Source: Vampirovibrio sp. (lineage in GTDB: Bacteria > Cyanobacteriota > Vampirovibrionia > Vampirovibrionales > JAJTHC01). From it: 64,000 bases of DNA. Position numbers and translations under genes: made by a program. The notes under the pieces were generated by a model. It was not told where the DNA came from. It made no database searches and worked only from the letters and a program-made list of their open reading frames with translations. The DNA is taken from positions 186,001 to 250,000 of the forward strand of contig JACEUU010000001.1 in NCBI GenBank assembly GCA_024998755.1, written 5' to 3'. Positions 62,204 to 64,000 of the stretch are shown one piece after another (within the stretch, counting starts at the first letter, position 1; every line of letters starts with the position of its first letter).

Positions 62204-62724
62204 GGCAAAAACTGCTTGCGTTTGCAGCAACTATTAGTACAGTACTTACGGGAGGTGTTCAAGCTTCTCAAGCCCATGGGTTCAGCAACACCGCACAAGA
62301 AACCCTGGCAAAAATGGAAGTACCTGTTGTAAAAGCCCTTGAAGCAACTGCTGGAGGAGCGGTTAAATCTGGCGAATATTTGCTGGCGAATCACCACTAT
62401 CGCCATCCGCAACCAATGCAACATCATAGATACTACAATCCGCAACCAATGCAACATCATAGATACTACAATCCGCAACCAATGCAACATCATAGATACT
62501 ACAATCCGCAACCAATGCAACATCGTAGATACTACAATCCGCAACCAATGCAACATCGTAGATACTACAATCCGCAACCAATGCAACATCGTAGATACTA
62601 CAATCCGCAACCAATGCAACATCATAGATACTACAATCCGCAACCAATGCAACATCGTAGATACTACAATCCGCAACCAATGCAACATCGTGAATACTAC
62701 AATCCCTACCGTGGTGGATCCTAG
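62155..62724 (+). CDS. Exported 11-residue tandem-repeat protein
   Basis: A 189-residue protein. A signal-peptide-like segment covers about residues 17-41 ('LRQKLLAFAATISTVLTGGV' then 'QASQAHG'). A short helical part reaches residue 82. Nine copies of an 11-residue unit 'PQPMQH(H/R)RYYN' (last with E) follow, ending 'PYRGGS'. Rich in His, Arg, Tyr, Gln and Pro. Such units suggest a metal- or polyanion-binding, or structural, surface protein. No family recognised. Transcribed from the strong promoter at 61929 and ended by the hairpin at 62769. Confidence 0.65.
   Translation: MVTVNESASLRSGASLRQKLLAFAATISTVLTGGVQASQAHGFSNTAQETLAKMEVPVVKALEATAGGAVKSGEYLLANHHYRHPQPMQHHRYYNPQPMQHHRYYNPQPMQHHRYYNPQPMQHRRYYNPQPMQHRRYYNPQPMQHRRYYNPQPMQHHRYYNPQPMQHRRYYNPQPMQHREYYNPYRGGS
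62407..62703 (+). repeat. Nine tandem 33 bp coding repeats
   Basis: Nine back-to-back units starting CCGCAACCAATGCAACATC and ending TACTACAAT, with no spacers. Changes are almost confined to one codon (CAT versus CGT at unit position 7, GAA in the last unit). The high identity indicates recent expansion and a tract likely to vary in length between strains. Confidence 0.95.
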
Positions 62725-62768
62725 GTTGTGAGTGCCGTTGTCGTCATTTGTAGATAAATTATAGTTTA

Positions 62769-62805
62769 GATCCCCCTGTAATCGACCAAATTCAGGGGGA
62801 TTTTT
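62769..62805. terminator. Bidirectional rho-independent terminator
   Basis: ATCCCCCTG (62770-62778) pairs with CAGGGGGAT (62793-62801), followed by five T. It lies between the repeat-protein gene and the dapB stop and can serve both. Confidence 0.85.
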
Positions 62806-62811
62806 CAAAAG

Positions 62812-63657
62812 CTACCCATCCAAAAAGCACTCTAGCCCCCTGTGCAAGCCTGCGGGCATCGAGCGGATTTGCTTCACGGAAAGGGCAATGCCTGCCATAA
62901 AGCAAGTGCGGTCAAAACTATCATGCCGTAACGTCAGCAACTGACCCTTTTCGCCAAATAACACCTCTTGGTGTGCCACCAACCCCGGTAACCGCACACT
63001 ATGAATATGAATACCCCCTTCGGTCGTAGCACCCCTTGCCCCGGCATGGGTTTCTTTTTCCACGCCATTAGTCGGGCTGAACTTTGTGCCAACACCCAAG
63101 TTTTTCTGCATCAGCTCCGCCGTGTGAAGGCTCGTGCCACTCGGGGCATCCGCTTTTTGATTGTGGTGCATTTCGATAATTTCCGCATGATTAAAATACT
63201 TCGCTGCTTGGGCTGCAAATTGCATCAACAGCACCGCCCCAATCGAAAAATTCGGGATGTAAGCCCCTGCTAATCCTTTAGATTTCAATTTTTCATCCAA
63301 GCTTTGTAATTGGGCTTCGCTTAGCCCTGTAGCCCCTAAAATCGGTGAAATACCGGTATGAATCATCGCCAACGCATTACCGTAAACCGTGGAAGGATGC
63401 GTTAAATCCACCCCCACTTGGATAGAAGCCCCATGGGCGGTAATGGCTTCTGGCACACCTGAAAAAATGGGTACATGATGATTATTAATATCCAAGCTCA
63501 AGGCTTTAAAAATATCTTTCCCTGCGGAACTTCTACTGGTACAGGCGACCAAATTCAATTGGTTATCTGTCAAGCAGGTTTTAACAAATTCTTTTCCCAT
63601 TTTGCCAGTAGCACCAGCAATTAGCACGGAAACAGGGGTTTGGTTGGTCATCATCAT
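62812..63657 (-). CDS. dapB: 4-hydroxy-tetrahydrodipicolinate reductase
   Basis: A 281-residue protein starting with three ATG codons. N-terminal NAD(P)-binding loop 'VLIAGATGKMGKEFV', then 'GVDLTHPSTVYGNALAM', 'IPNFSIGAVLLMQFA' and the substrate-site signature 'IIEMHHNQKADAPSGTSLHT'. It reduces hydroxy-tetrahydrodipicolinate in the diaminopimelate/lysine pathway, together with dapF at 44180. It is divergent from the LptA-like gene with about 160 bp between starts. Confidence 0.95.
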   Translation of the reverse strand: MMMTNQTPVSVLIAGATGKMGKEFVKTCLTDNQLNLVACTSRSSAGKDIFKALSLDINNHHVPIFSGVPEAITAHGASIQVGVDLTHPSTVYGNALAMIHTGISPILGATGLSEAQLQSLDEKLKSKGLAGAYIPNFSIGAVLLMQFAAQAAKYFNHAEIIEMHHNQKADAPSGTSLHTAELMQKNLGVGTKFSPTNGVEKETHAGARGATTEGGIHIHSVRLPGLVAHQEVLFGEKGQLLTLRHDSFDRTCFMAGIALSVKQIRSMPAGLHRGLECFLDG

Positions 63658-63815
63658 AAAAAATCAGTCTTTCTAAAACAATCGGTCGGTTAAAAACAGA
63701 GTCATTTTATCATAAACAGAAGCCTTCTATTTTTTGCCTACCGCTACGGTTTGCTTATGTTAGAATAAATCTAGTTATCATGCCTGTTGATACAGAACCC
63801 TAGGAAGTTTCTTGA

Positions 63816-64000
63816 ATGCCGTTCCAATCCTCTTCTTTATTCACACAAAAATCACTCTCTTATATTATTGTTTCTGCACTACTTCTGTGCGGATTTTTTC
63901 CTTTTGTTACCCAAGCGGCTGCCCCAACCAAAGTGATTCAAGCCAGAGGCAACAACATCCTGATTGATGCCGATGAGCAAACTTACGATGTTTCTAAAAG
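63816..64000 (+). CDS. LptA/OstA-like exported protein (3' partial)
   Basis: Runs off the window edge; 61 codons are visible. ATG 63816 follows AGGAAG. Residues about 14-38 form a signal peptide ('YIIVSALLLCGFFPFVTQAA'). The mature start 'KVIQARGNNILIDADEQTYD' resembles the first strands of LptA/OstA-type beta-taco proteins, which carry lipopolysaccharide across the periplasm. With so little sequence, LptD N-terminus or a related protein is equally possible. Confidence 0.55.
   Translation, partial: MPFQSSSLFTQKSLSYIIVSALLLCGFFPFVTQAAAPTKVIQARGNNILIDADEQTYDVSK

Noticed and set aside
62407-62703. Regular 33 bp repeats that could be read as a CRISPR array
   Set aside because: Units are contiguous with no spacers, are a multiple of three and encode an 11-residue repeat after a signal peptide. 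No cas genes are nearby.
62200-62808. Long minus-strand open frames through the tandem repeat
   Set aside because: A 33 bp repeat without stops leaves several frames open. The + frame has promoter, signal peptide and terminator.

Overview
This 64 kb window comes from a bacterial chromosome of moderate GC, by eye in the low-to-mid 40s percent. The cell envelope looks diderm: there is an OmpH/Skp-type periplasmic chaperone, a secreted protein resembling LptA/OstA, DapB and DapF, LolD/MacB-like export genes and a flagellin. DUF366, DUF2339, DUF429, SprA-type and MGL-type proteins, together with many proteins I cannot match to a family, would fit the non-photosynthetic sister lineages of Cyanobacteria (Vampirovibrionia/Melainabacteria). 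That placement is inference and a marker-gene tree would be needed to settle it. Genes are tightly packed on both strands, mostly in runs of one to four.

Layout. 1-6.0 kb: the C-terminal part of an M16 peptidase and two coupled membrane proteins of unknown function. 6-16.5 kb: an ABC exporter pair, small unknown genes, a YgfZ-TPR fusion with a monothiol glutaredoxin (Fe-S maturation), an RNA polymerase omega candidate, two small zinc-protease-like proteins and YraN. 16.6-26 kb: tRNA-Ser(CGA), an MGL-family PLP enzyme, a giant DUF2339 membrane protein, two YbjQ paralogues, a two-TM orphan protein and DUF429. 26-40 kb: OmpH, dut-tpiA, a secreted TPR protein, flagellin, DnaB, more orphan membrane proteins, a candidate structured RNA, SurE, and a SppA-Yip1-M48 membrane-protease cluster. 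40-45 kb: hisG, a hisC-HAD fusion, hisB, hisH and dapF. 45-48.4 kb: an insertion-sequence nest, with an IS630-type element inside an IS1-type transposase and an IS5-type element beside it. 48.4-64 kb: glyQ, two prepilins, a HerA-like ATPase, a Mrr-like nuclease, YmdB, RecA, an orphan two-TM protein, FtsH, DUF366, a CAU tRNA, an Abi-like gene, an 11-residue tandem-repeat exported protein, DapB and the start of an LptA-like gene.

Recurring structure. (1) About twenty genes begin with two to five consecutive ATG codons, including recA, dnaB, hisG, hisC, dapB, dut and the rpoZ candidate. This signature often decides the true start. (2) A ~145 bp MITE family (four copies plus single ends) shares the terminal repeats and TA target of the local IS630 element. 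Its right end carries a TGGTATAA-type extended -10, and three copies lie directly in front of genes. (3) A second, GC-rich ~175-250 bp intergenic repeat occurs four times, three of them between convergent genes. (4) Three proteins share the architecture 'short N-terminal tail, Gly-rich TM, large domain, C-terminal TM, basic tail'. (5) Poly-C tracts of 9-15 nt occur, two of them inside coding regions.
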